Below, in pieces: positions 47,000-56,239 of a stretch of DNA of 64,000 bases (its first letter is position 1; each line of letters starts with the position of its first letter). The stretch covers positions 377,583,919-377,647,918 of the forward strand of contig CM077643.1 in the NCBI GenBank assembly GCA_039707465.1, read 5' to 3'. A model generated the notes under the pieces. It searched no databases. It was not told where the DNA came from and worked only from the letters and a program-made list of their open reading frames with translations. Source of the DNA: Rhabdophis nuchalis (taxonomy: Eukaryota; Chordata; Lepidosauria; Squamata; Natricidae). The position numbers were made by a program, and so were the translations under genes.

Positions 47000-47960
47000 G
47001 GACAGTCAATTCAATTCAATGCAAACCTTTATATTGTCAGAGTACAACATGTGTCCAATGAGATTGGCTGAGCCTCCCTTCCTGCACCCCCCAAACACAA
47101 TGCAACTCATGGTGAAAGACAAAAAATCCCTAGCCCAGTGAATCCTACTAACAAACACCCGGTCCTATTGCACCACGTGAACTTATTGCATGTCACGCCA
47201 GGCCCACAAGTCATCCTTACTGCTTTCGGAGTATAAGACGCACCGGAGTATAAGATGCACCAAGGTTTTGAAGAGACAAATTTAAAAACAAGTTTTTGCA
47301 CTCTGCAAACCTCCCAAAAACGGCCTTTTTTCACAAAAACAGGCCCATTTTTTTTAAAGAAAGGGCATGAATAATCCTTAGGAGGCTTGTAGAGTGCTTC
47401 TGGGGGACGGCAAAAATGAGCAAAAAACAGCCTGTTTTTCATCAAAAAAGGGCATGTATAGCCTTTAAGAAGCTTATAGAGTGCTCCTGGGGGCTGGGGG
47501 AGAAAAATTTAGCAAAAAACGGCTTATTTTTTGCTAATTTCTGCCTTCCCCAGGAACTCCCTGAAAGCCTCCTACAAGTTATGCACGGCCATTTTGGTGA
47601 AGGGGGCAGGATTTCGGGAGGCAAAAATGCTGTATTTAGTGTATAAGACGCACCCAGATTTTCAGCCTCTTTTTTGAGGGAAAAAGATGCATCTTATACT
47701 CTGAAAAATACAGTATGTTGTTGTAGAATTACTTTTCATTCAGGAGTCTGACAGCCCATGGATAAAAACTGTTCTTCAGCCTGTTGGTGTGGCTGCCTAT
47801 GCTTCTATATCTGCTTCCAGATGGTAGGAGAATAAAGAAAGGCTGACCAGAGTGTGTCATCCCTGAGGATTTTCCTCACTCTTCTAAGGCAGCGAGTCCT
47901 AGCGATGTCCCCTAGTGGTATCAGGAGACAGCCCACGATGTTTTATGCTGTGCTCACCAT
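47000..47960. repeat. Unclassified repeat split by a GTATAAGACGCACC element
   Basis: The left part (47005-47218) and right part (47714-47960) look like one dispersed repeat. The right part holds GATAAAAACTGTTCTTCAGC and a GCTGTGCTCACCATCTTCTG segment. I cannot name the family; it resembles 3' ends of some vertebrate retroelements. Confidence 0.4.
47220..47713. mobile_element. MITE with ATAAGACGCACC termini and TA duplication
   Basis: Ends CTGCTTTCGGAGTATAAGAC and TCTTATACTCTGAAAAATAC + AG are inverted, and TA flanks both sides. The interior has two or three roughly 110-bp tandem units with AAACGGC and GGGCATG motifs. A TA duplication would suit a mariner-like element, but the family is unknown to me. 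Confidence 0.65.
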
Positions 47961-48414
47961 CTTCTGTAGTATCTTTCTATCTAAAGAATGCATTTGGAAA
48001 TTTCCCTGTTTTCCTTCCCAGCTAAAGGTGTATTGAGATCTACTCTCATTCACAGGAGTAAATTGGAATATATTTGAATGATCTCATTGGTTGCTATGTG
48101 AATTTCAGTTCTCTCATGAATTTCTGACTTTCTTAAGGGCCAGCAAGAGCCATTTCTCTGCTTTCTTGAAACCTTGGGTATATGAAAGCAGAATGCAAAC
48201 TGTTTTGCAAGATTTGTATTATAGATAGAACTGAAACAAGCTGCAGGTAGTAGAGCTGGAGCCAAAGTGAATTGGGATACCCCTTCTTTCTGTGACACCC
48301 CAATTTTCAATCCAGAAACCTTCTTTTTCATTTTCATGTACTTTCTGATAGCCAAGGTTGCAGGGAAGGAGAGAGATAGCTCTTGCCAAAGGCCTGAGTT
48401 AATGTCTTGTAAAG

Positions 48415-48503
48415 CAGGGGTCCCCAACCTTTGCAACGCTGGCTGGAGAATTCTGGGAGCTGAAGTCCTTCAGACTTAAAGTTGCAAAGGTTGGGGACCC
48501 CTG
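48415..48503. mobile_element. Internally deleted palindromic MITE
   Basis: 89 bp with intact ends CAGGGGTCCCCAACC and GGTTGGGGACCCCTG and a perfect duplication TTGTAAAG. Most of the left arm is missing (TTTGCAA joins GCTGGCTGG). Confidence 0.93.
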
Positions 48504-48791
48504 TTGTAAAGGATGTTGAAAATAGATGGCTATAGAATTATAAATGGCTGTCACAGATGAAATGTTTCTAATCCTAACCTTAACCTTTTTCGATATCTCA
48601 GCCAGATTTAAATAATTCTCCACGTTTTTATTTTATTTCATACCTCTCCATGCATGTTTGTTTTTCTCTTTCTATCTCCTATGTGTGCATTTGCTGTGGT
48701 TTTCTGAGAAAAACATTTTTGGCAAGCAATAGAAAGAAGTTGGGTTATAAGGCTTCACTTGATTGTTTCTGAATTGTATTTGTACTTTCAG

Positions 48792-48839
48792 AGAAAAAAT
48801 GAAAGGAAAAGAGAAAAAACATCATCATTTGCCATTCAG
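48792..48839 (+). CDS. OTOF: Candidate otoferlin cassette exon, 48 nt, Lys/His-rich
   Basis: Bordered by the acceptor tttgtactttcag and the donor gtagtt. It is 48 nt, phase 2 at both ends, with no stop in that phase. It encodes (R)EKMKGKEKKHHHLPF plus a split Arg: seven charged or basic positions followed by three His. The polybasic composition would suit a membrane-facing linker, but A-rich intron DNA also yields Lys codons by chance. The donor is weaker than consensus at positions +4 to +6. Roughly one in six random intervals of this size would be open and in phase, so the case rests on its position within a series of similar exons. Confidence 0.45.
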
Positions 48840-49541
48840 GTAGTTTAATACTTCCTATTGTTTTCTTCTAATAATTCCTAGTTTAAATACCTAATCCTCA
48901 GCCACAATGCTATAGTTTCATAGTGATCTCCATAGACTGAGGATTTCATTTTTCAGGCTGATTAATGTCAGTGAGTGATTTGGTAGAAGAAAAGCCAAGC
49001 TTTTCAAATCAATCACGTCAGGAAATATGTATGTATGGACTGAGACCAATTAGCAAATGCATTATTGGCTTCTAGGCTTTGCAGTTAGGCCCATCCCTAT
49101 TTGGAACACTTTGTTTACTGTGGGACAACATGAAGGTTCTGTTAATGCTCAACAAGGTGAGGGTGACAGTTGTGGTGGTGGTAGTTGTGATGGTGGTGTA
49201 CATCTTGAGTTGGGTTGTGCAAAATGTTTCTAATTTGGAACATCTCAGTCTCAAGATTTGAAACATATTGTACTGTACTTAGTGGAAGTGTCTTGACTCT
49301 TTCCCACTATCCTGGATATATTCTGGGTTTCTGAGATAGCTCTGTTATAAGTTCAAAACAAATCCTTGGCACAGTGTCAGTAGAGTTCATACTCTACTGG
49401 TAATTTTTAAGTTTTGTTGTGTTTAAGATTACAATGGGATAACAATATTAGAGACACTCAGAAAACGCCATAACCAATTGGTGATGGAATGGATGTCCAT
49501 GTCTCTAATGTTGAATACCCTTGTTTACAGTTCCTGCCCAA

Positions 49542-50340
49542 TCTATATATATAAAAGTGAAATGCCACTACCACGACATCACAAAATCTCCAGAACTGTA
49601 AAGCCTACAAACTTGAAATTTGGCATGTATATTCCTCTTGGCTTCTGGGTGCTCTCTAAGAAAGGATTTTTCAAAATTACCATCAGATCATTAGCGTTTA
49701 TTATATTATTATTAACATGCTCTGATGCTAAGGAGTTAGATGTTCTACTCCCCCTCCCAACCAGAAAATAACTCTGTTTCAACTGCCACTTGGGCATGGC
49801 CAGCATGTGACACATCTGGCCTGTAAGATGGGAGTTTGGAGAGGAGCCTGAGGGAAAGAAGGGGATAAGATAGGAGAGGCTTCTGTGGAGCAAGCCTGAT
49901 GTAGAGAAGGGAATAGGATAGAGGAGGCTTCTGTGGGGCAAGTCTGATGTAGAGAAGGGAATAGGATAGAGGAGGCTTCTGTGGGGCAAGCCTGAGGGAA
50001 AGAAGGGGGTAGGGTAGGAGAGGCTTCTGTGGGGCAAGCCTGAGGGAGAGAAGGGGATAGGAGAGGATCAGTGGTGCCAGACTGAGGGAGAGGAGGGGGA
50101 TAGGAGAGGAGAAGCTTCTGTTGGGCAAGCCTGAGGAGAGAAGGGGAGAGGAGAGGATCAGTGGTGCCAGACTGAGGGAGAGAAGGGGGATAGGAGAGGA
50201 GAAGCTTCTGTTGGGCAAGCCTGAGGAGAGAAGGGGAGAGGAGAGGCCGATCATAACTAATCATTAATTTTCAAGCTGTAAGTGTAAATTTATCAAGCCC
50301 AATCACACAGTTTCATAGCGGAGCACAGGTATTCAGCTAG
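49542..50340 (+). mobile_element. Helitron-like element, 0.8 kb
   Basis: Starts TCTATATATATAAAAGTG after an A and ends ATTCAGCTAG before a T, the classical Helitron ends. The interior holds a purine-rich minisatellite (49850-50255). No Rep/helicase. The start closely resembles the element at 39822. Confidence 0.82.
49850..50255. repeat. Minisatellite with 48- and 90-bp units
   Basis: Units contain GAGGCTTCTGTGGGGCAAGC (spacing about 48 bp) and GAGAGGATCAGTGGTGCCAG (spacing 90 bp), almost purely purine between them. Long frames on the minus strand here are repeat artefacts. Confidence 0.9.
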
Positions 50341-51037
50341 TATTTGAATAACTGATTACTCTGGCATAGTTAATATTGTTACTAAATTCTTCAAACCTCC
50401 ATAGGAGTTGCACTCTCCCAGTTTGTGGGTCGCTGAGCTTTCCCCCAAATTTTCAAAAGGTTGTTCTCTGCAACTCCATTTGATGGATAATGAGCTACCT
50501 CAATTTTTCTCCCCCAGCCTTCACATTCTCTAAAGCAGACTCTATACTTGGACAAAATAAAAAGTAATGCATACTTTGTGTGTTATGCTCATCAAATTCA
50601 AAAATCATAATTTTAAAACAAAAGGAACAGGAGCTTCAAAGGTAGCCCACCGTAGAAGTCATCATGTGGTTAGAATCCCTCTCCAGAATTCATTATTATG
50701 ACTTCTAGATCAGAATTCACCTTTCATTATCATTTTTGCTATGGAGGCTTCTGTGCTTGGTAATATCACAGATTACTCAAGCAAGGTCCTATGGGTTCAA
50801 TGAGATTTACAGTATTTCTAGGGAGGTAGATGAAAGACAAAAACTGCACCTTGTCATATCATTTTCAGGAGCGCAGCAAGAAAATGTATATTGCTATTCT
50901 CACCTGAGCATAACTCTCTGGAGAGAGGACTACGGCTTTCAGAGCTGAGCTGCAGAAATAGACATGGTCAAAAACTGGAGGCCACGAGACACCCCCAAAT
51001 CCCATGTCTTTCCCATGATCTACAGCCATTAGGATTA

Positions 51038-51402
51038 CATAGGGATGCAGTGGCTCAGTGGCTAAGACGCTGAGCTTGTCGATCAGAAAGGTCAGCAGTT
51101 CAGCCGTTCCAATCCCTAGCAATACATAACAGAGTGAGCTCCCATTACTGGTCCCAGTTTTTCCCAACCTAGTAGTTTGAAAGCATGTAAAAATGCAAGC
51201 AGAAAAATAGGGACCACCTTTGTTGGGAAGGTAACAGTGTTCCATGCGCCTTCGGTGTTTAGTCATGCCAGTCACATGACCACAGAGATGTCTTCAGACA
51301 GTGCTGGCTCTTCGGCTTAGAAATGGAGATGAGCACCACCCCCTAGAGTTGGGAACAACTAGCACATACAGTATGTGCGAGGGGAACCTTTACCTTTAGG
51401 CT
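51038..51402 (+). mobile_element. Sauria-type SINE
   Basis: Full-length: head GGGATGCAGTGGCTCAGTGG, CAGTTCAGCCGTTCC box-B region, body, and tail AACTAGCACATACAG then CCTTTACCTTT. It lies 243 bp upstream of the candidate microexon. Confidence 0.9.
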
Positions 51403-51644
51403 TAGATAAGATGTTGGGGTTACAATATTTAATCATTCTTTTTCCTCAACTTTATCTCCTTTGCTTATTGGGAGAATAATGTGTACATTCCTGAAGAAAG
51501 AAAAATGGGATTTAAATGTACTGTATATAGCTTGTGGCTGTTGTATTGATATAATCTTCTGAAAAATCCTCCTAGTTTTTTGTTAACTTTTTCATTTAAA
51601 TTTTGGCTTTTTGCTTCCTGCCTGGCTCTGCTCACCCATTTCAG

Positions 51645-51662
51645 CAAGACCAAGGACAAAAA
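51645..51662 (+). CDS. OTOF: Candidate 18-nt otoferlin microexon
   Basis: A very strong acceptor region (about 51600-51644: a long T/C tract with three TGC/TGCT motifs ending cacccatttcag) precedes CAAGACCAAGGACAAAAA, followed by the donor gtaggt. The 18 nt are phase 2 at both ends and encode (S/R)KTKDK plus a split Lys or Asn. Neural microexons of 3-27 nt that depend on SRRM4 typically carry UGC motifs just upstream of the acceptor, and SRRM4 is needed in inner-ear hair cells where otoferlin acts. These two statements are family knowledge. That SRRM4 controls this segment is inference. It could be a decoy site pair. Confidence 0.45.
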
Positions 51663-51865
51663 GTAGGTTTCTTTGTCATAATCTCTGCTTCTCTTTCATC
51701 TAAACTCTGTTCTGCAACTTCTTGTATCATTCGTTAATGGTCAGAAATGGGAACAGCATCTTAGAATAGAATTCTGTGACCTTCATCACTATCGACACAA
51801 AAGGGGGCTCAGTAGATGAGACCTCATTCCCCATATTTTTAAGGGCAAAGAGGCAGAGCCTTGGT

Positions 51866-52200
51866 CAGTGTTGGCAAACCTTTCAGCACTGAGTGCCAAA
51901 ACGGGAGTACACTCATGGGGGAGCACTCCCTGGCGCGCATGCATGGGAGTGCCAGAAACAGGAAGAGCAGTTCCCTGGTGCACAGGCGTGCACCAGGAAA
52001 CTGAGCTTCTGTTTTCCAGTGCAAGCATGCGCACCAGGGAGCTGCTCTTTCCTCTGCTCCCATGCATGTGAAGACCAGCTGGCCAGCTTGCATGTGTCCA
52101 GAACCCAGAAGAGCAATGGGTGACGGCTGGCGTGTCTGGAGAGATGGTTCTGCATGCCACTTCCAGCTCGCATGCCATAGGTTTGCTTTCACGTGCCAAG
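51866..52200. mobile_element. hAT-type element, CAGTGTTGGCAAACC family
   Basis: Starts CAGTGTTGGCAAACC and ends near CATAGGTTTGCTTTCACG. GCGCATGCATGGGAG and GCACCAGGGAGCTG occur inside. The target duplication is not clear. Confidence 0.65.
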
Positions 52201-52536
52201 GTGTAAGGCTGGTATATGTCCAGTATGCTTCATTTCACTTATTCTTTGTTTATTAATCAAATTTATATAGCCGCCGACCTCACCAAAGGCAGCAAACTCT
52301 TGGCAGTGGACAAAAATCAATAAGAACAATAAATAAAAACCAAAAATGTGCAATATTAAAAAAAAACCTTATTAATAAATAACATAAAAGCAAAAAGAAA
52401 ATGTCAGGGGAGGGAGGATAAAAATGCCCACCTCAACAATGAAGCTATTGAACCAGGTCCCTGATCACTTGGGAGCCCCAGATCTGACAACACAGCTAAG
52501 ATATGAGGGATGTTTGGAATACCATGTTTCATTTGG

Positions 52537-52539
<3 letters not shown>

Positions 52540-52567
<28 letters not shown>

Positions 52568-52584
52568 TGTATGTATGTATGTAT

Positions 52585-52623
<39 letters not shown>

Positions 52624-52624
52624 T
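52540..52624. repeat. (GTAT)n(TTAT)n microsatellite
   Basis: About ten ATGT/GTAT units change directly into ten TTAT units, followed by an L2-type 3' tail on the minus strand (ATACCCCGCACCTTCTCC, 52625-52662). Confidence 0.93.
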
Positions 52625-52734
52625 CAAATTTATACCCCGCACCTTCTCCTAAAAAGGACCCATAAAGGATAATAAACTTTTATATTTATAAGGCACAATA
52701 AAAAGACAAGGCATGATTTTATGATCATATAGGT

Positions 52735-52985
52735 CCTCTCAATCAAAAGGTCGGCAGTTCAGCGGTTTGAATCCCTAGCACCACATAATGGAGTGAGCTC
52801 CTGTTACTTAGCTTCTGCCAACCTAGCTGTTTGAAAGCATGTAAAAATGCAAGCAGAAAAATAGGAACCACCTTTGGTGGGAAAGTAACAGCATTCCGTG
52901 CACCTTTGGCAACGAAGATGAGCACCGCCCTCTAGAGTTGGGAACGACTAGTACATATGTGCAAGAGGAACCTTTACCTTTACCT
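52735..52985 (+). mobile_element. Sauria-type SINE, head-truncated and internally deleted
   Basis: Begins within the head (AATCAAAAGGTCGGCAG), lacks the CATGACCACGGAGACG block, and ends CGACTAGTACATATGTGC then CCTTTACCTTTACC. Confidence 0.85.
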
Positions 52986-53429
52986 ATAGGTCCTCTTGCT
53001 TGTACACAATGAATGTGTGAGCCCTAGATTGAAATTATTCAAGTGTGAGTGATCCCACTAACTGTCCAATTCTCAAAAAGTACCACTTTATTTTCCAAAT
53101 CCGCTCTCTTCTGAAATTCTGATGTTTGCTTTAATTTGTTCCAATTGTCAAAATTATCTTTATTTGATTCTCTGTTCAACTAGTCAATTACCCCTAGCTG
53201 ACTGTCTGCCTGTCTACATTTCTACCTATCTACTTACCTATCTAATTTATATATGGGCACATTTCATTCCCAAAAATTTGCATAATACAGTAGCAGAGTC
53301 AGTTTCAGTTGACGGACTGGTTGAATTCCTGATCCTTCTAAATGCCTTTCTATTCCCAGTAATATCACACTAGATCAAATGACTCTTTTTCTAAAATTTG
53401 ACCTAGGTGGTCAAGATAGGACAACGTGA

Positions 53430-53650
53430 TTATAGCAATAACAAAGCACCTAGACTTCTATACTGACCCATAGTCCTTTACAACACTCTCTGAGCATTTG
53501 ACTAATGTCAGCATATTGCCCCCAACAATCTGGGGTTCTCATTTTACTAACCTTGGAAGGATGTAATGCTGAGTCAACCTTGAGCCAGTCAGGAATGAAC
53601 TGCAGGCTTTGGGCAGAATTTGCCTGCAATACTGGACCACCAGGGCTCCT
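53430..53650 (-). mobile_element. tRNA-derived SINE, minus strand
   Basis: The reverse complement matches the SINE at 30498: TTGTTGGGGGCAATATG, GTTGACTCAGC and CTAGGTGCTTTGTTATTGC parts. Old copy. Confidence 0.8.
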
Positions 53651-54375
53651 TTTTGACTGGTCCTTTCTATATCTTGGCAAGAGATGATCTGGTATTTCCC
53701 AAGCATTTTTCCCAGAGAAAACCCCCATGTATACAAGGGAAGGGCCCTCTGTGTCTTTAAGTTTAATATGGATAGACTACAGTGGGTAAACATTTTCTAG
53801 TCCCAAGGTCACCATAAGACAAGCATTCTACATCCAAAGAAGGTTCAAGATCAAACATCTTTCCATCTAATCTTGCACTGTTCATTCTAACTGGCAATGG
53901 CTTTCCAAGAACAATTTCTTTTCCAACCACCTTAATCTTCACTGAATTTGAGGATTTTGTTCCACCCCAAGTTGTGGCTGATTTACAAGCTATCCAGAAG
54001 TGAATGAGTTATTTAGCTTAGAAACCTATGAACCAGCCCTCAATTTTAATCTCTCCTTCATCTCTGACCACAAGATAGATGACCTTTCTGGGATAATTTA
54101 TTCACTTCAAAACATTTCTTGATGTTAGAAAGGCAGATTTAACTGTGAATAATTCATTTCCAAGCCATAATCAGACCCATGCTTAGAATTCATATGGAAT
54201 TGGGGAAGAAGCCACTGTTGGCAGTCTTATGGCTCTTTTTCCACCAAGCATGAATCCTGAGCTCAGATTAATTTTTTTCCCCAAAAATGTAGTGTGGTAC
54301 ATTCTGAACATCTATTTAGGAATAATGGAGCAAACTGATAACAGCCCAGAGACCTAAAAAACAATGGCTCCCAAA

Positions 54376-54744
54376 CAGTGGTGGGAATCAAGTAATTTAA
54401 CAACCGGTCCTCTGCCCTAATGACCAGCTGGGTAGGTGTGGCTCGGTGGTCATTTGACTGGGTGGGCATGACCAACTCAACATCACTCACATCGATGGGC
54501 ACTTCACCTTAGCTGTTACAATGTAATAAGGGTTAATAAGAGAGACAGTTTCTGTAAGGAGGGCAATAAAGATGAGGCTAGAAATAACACCAGAATGTTT
54601 CCTTCCTGCCTTCCATACAGGATTAGCCCTGTAAAGTGAAAAAAACAAAATGAGATTTCTTCCAACAACCGGTTCTCCGAACTGCTTAGAAAGTTAACAA
54701 CCGGTTCTCCCAAATAGGTGCAAACTGGCTGAATCCCACCACTG
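54376..54744. mobile_element. hAT-type element, CAGTGGTGGGAATC termini
   Basis: Ends CAGTGGTGGGAATC and GAATCCCACCACTG (overlapping inverted repeat), flanked by a perfect duplication CTCCCAAA. AACCGGTTCTCC/AACAACCGGT motifs are inverted near the ends. Confidence 0.92.
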
Positions 54745-56064
54745 CTCCCAAACCCAGTTACTAAATCATGGAGACCTCTTCTAAGGCCATGATTTTGGGC
54801 CCTGTGAGGAGACAAAAAACATCGCTAGGAATCTGGAATGGCTGCTATTCAGCCTTTGCCAAGCTGTCTCAGGTGTTGTCATCCAATATTCATGAAGGGG
54901 ATGGTATCAATTCTCTGCTAACACAGCTGTCTTCCTAACTACGCCATTCCTTCCCCTCCGTGCTGTTATTTTTTGGTGGTGTCCGAAAATGGAGGGCAAC
55001 TGGGCCTGAGTTTAATGACGCAATCGTCCCAAAATGGTGTAGGAGCTGGAAATGGACCAGGAATTCTTTTCCCCATCTCAGTAACTTCCTGTCCCTTTCA
55101 AACTACACCCCCCACACTCTTTTTGTGATTGTAATTGTGAGATACAAGTAAAGAAGTCTGATTCTACCTTACCTGGAACAGGTAAGTAGTTGCTTTGATT
55201 TCTTAATCTCTGAAAGCTTTGTAGGAGTGTTTTTCTGCTATGAATGGGTTGGAGAGTATCTATTGGCATATTTGAGATGTCACCCTAGAACAAGATCATA
55301 AGCAAGCGTACTTTCTTGGGGGAAATGTATATTTTATAATTTTAAAAACAGAGGGGGATACAAAGAATATGCCCGAGGTACTATTTAAAGAGAATGATCT
55401 CCTTGACAGTGGTAGCTGATCCTGCTGTTCCAAAAAATGTTGCATGCTATTCCAAAATCTACGATGCTAGATATATATTTTATCTTCAGCAAAGCCCATC
55501 ACTCTGGGGGAAAAAATGACTCTGATGGGCACTTGGCTGGCACATCCTCTGATGCACAGAGTGGCTGTTTTGCCTTCCATTTTTCATGCTCCCTGTATGC
55601 AGAAGTTAATGTCTTTGTCAAACAATGTTGAGCCAACATATAATGCCAAAGAAATTTTTGAACATGGTCTTAATAAGGACCACTGTAATACTGGAGTTTT
55701 CAGAGTTTAGTTCATATCTGTGTGACGATTCCAGGAGCAGACTGTAACTACAGTCTGTCTTTTAGCTATCACTTTCTCCATTTAGCTCGTGGGAATTGAA
55801 TAAGACCTCCCCAGTGTTTGTATATGTAAGAGAGGAGTTTTACTATCGCTTTTAATAGATGTTGTCCGATAACCTGAGGTTCAAAACACCTGACTCAGGT
55901 GACAATCTGCCTTCCACCACCTGCTTTGCCTCTGGAATCCCCTTGTGTCTTCCCATCCTTCCATTTCTCTGCTGCTCACCCAACAATGTCCCCCACCCAT
56001 CACGTCCATTGCATTCAGGCAGATGGTCCCCTTCAGTGTTCTCACGTTTCAAAGGAATGTTAAT

Positions 56065-56094
56065 AATTAATTAATTAATTAATTAATTAATTAG
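56065..56094. repeat. (TTAA)n microsatellite
   Basis: About seven AATT/TTAA units. Confidence 0.9.
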
Positions 56095-56239
56095 CATTTC
56101 ATTGTGCACCAGCTGGTTGCCTTAGGGAAGCTCTTGAAAATTGCTAAATAAACTAGAGTAATAGAATCCCTGAAAACCAGTTCATTTCTTCCCAGTTATC
56201 CCTTATGTTAAGTTTTAGAAGACATACACTCCTTGATGC

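Noticed and set aside
47999..48030. Strong acceptor cttcccag followed by CTAAAG/gtgtat
   Set aside because: It would be a 6-nt exon with a TAA stop in phase 2.
49579..50264. Minus-strand frames of 152-169 codons with repeated PLLSSGL units
   Set aside because: Translation of the minisatellite in the Helitron-like element. Several frames are open at once, as in any repeat without stops.
55148..55187. Perfect donor-like sequence AACAG/GTAAGTAG with a possible upstream acceptor
   Set aside because: The interval is 40 nt, not in phase, and the longer alternative from 55081 contains a stop (TAA).
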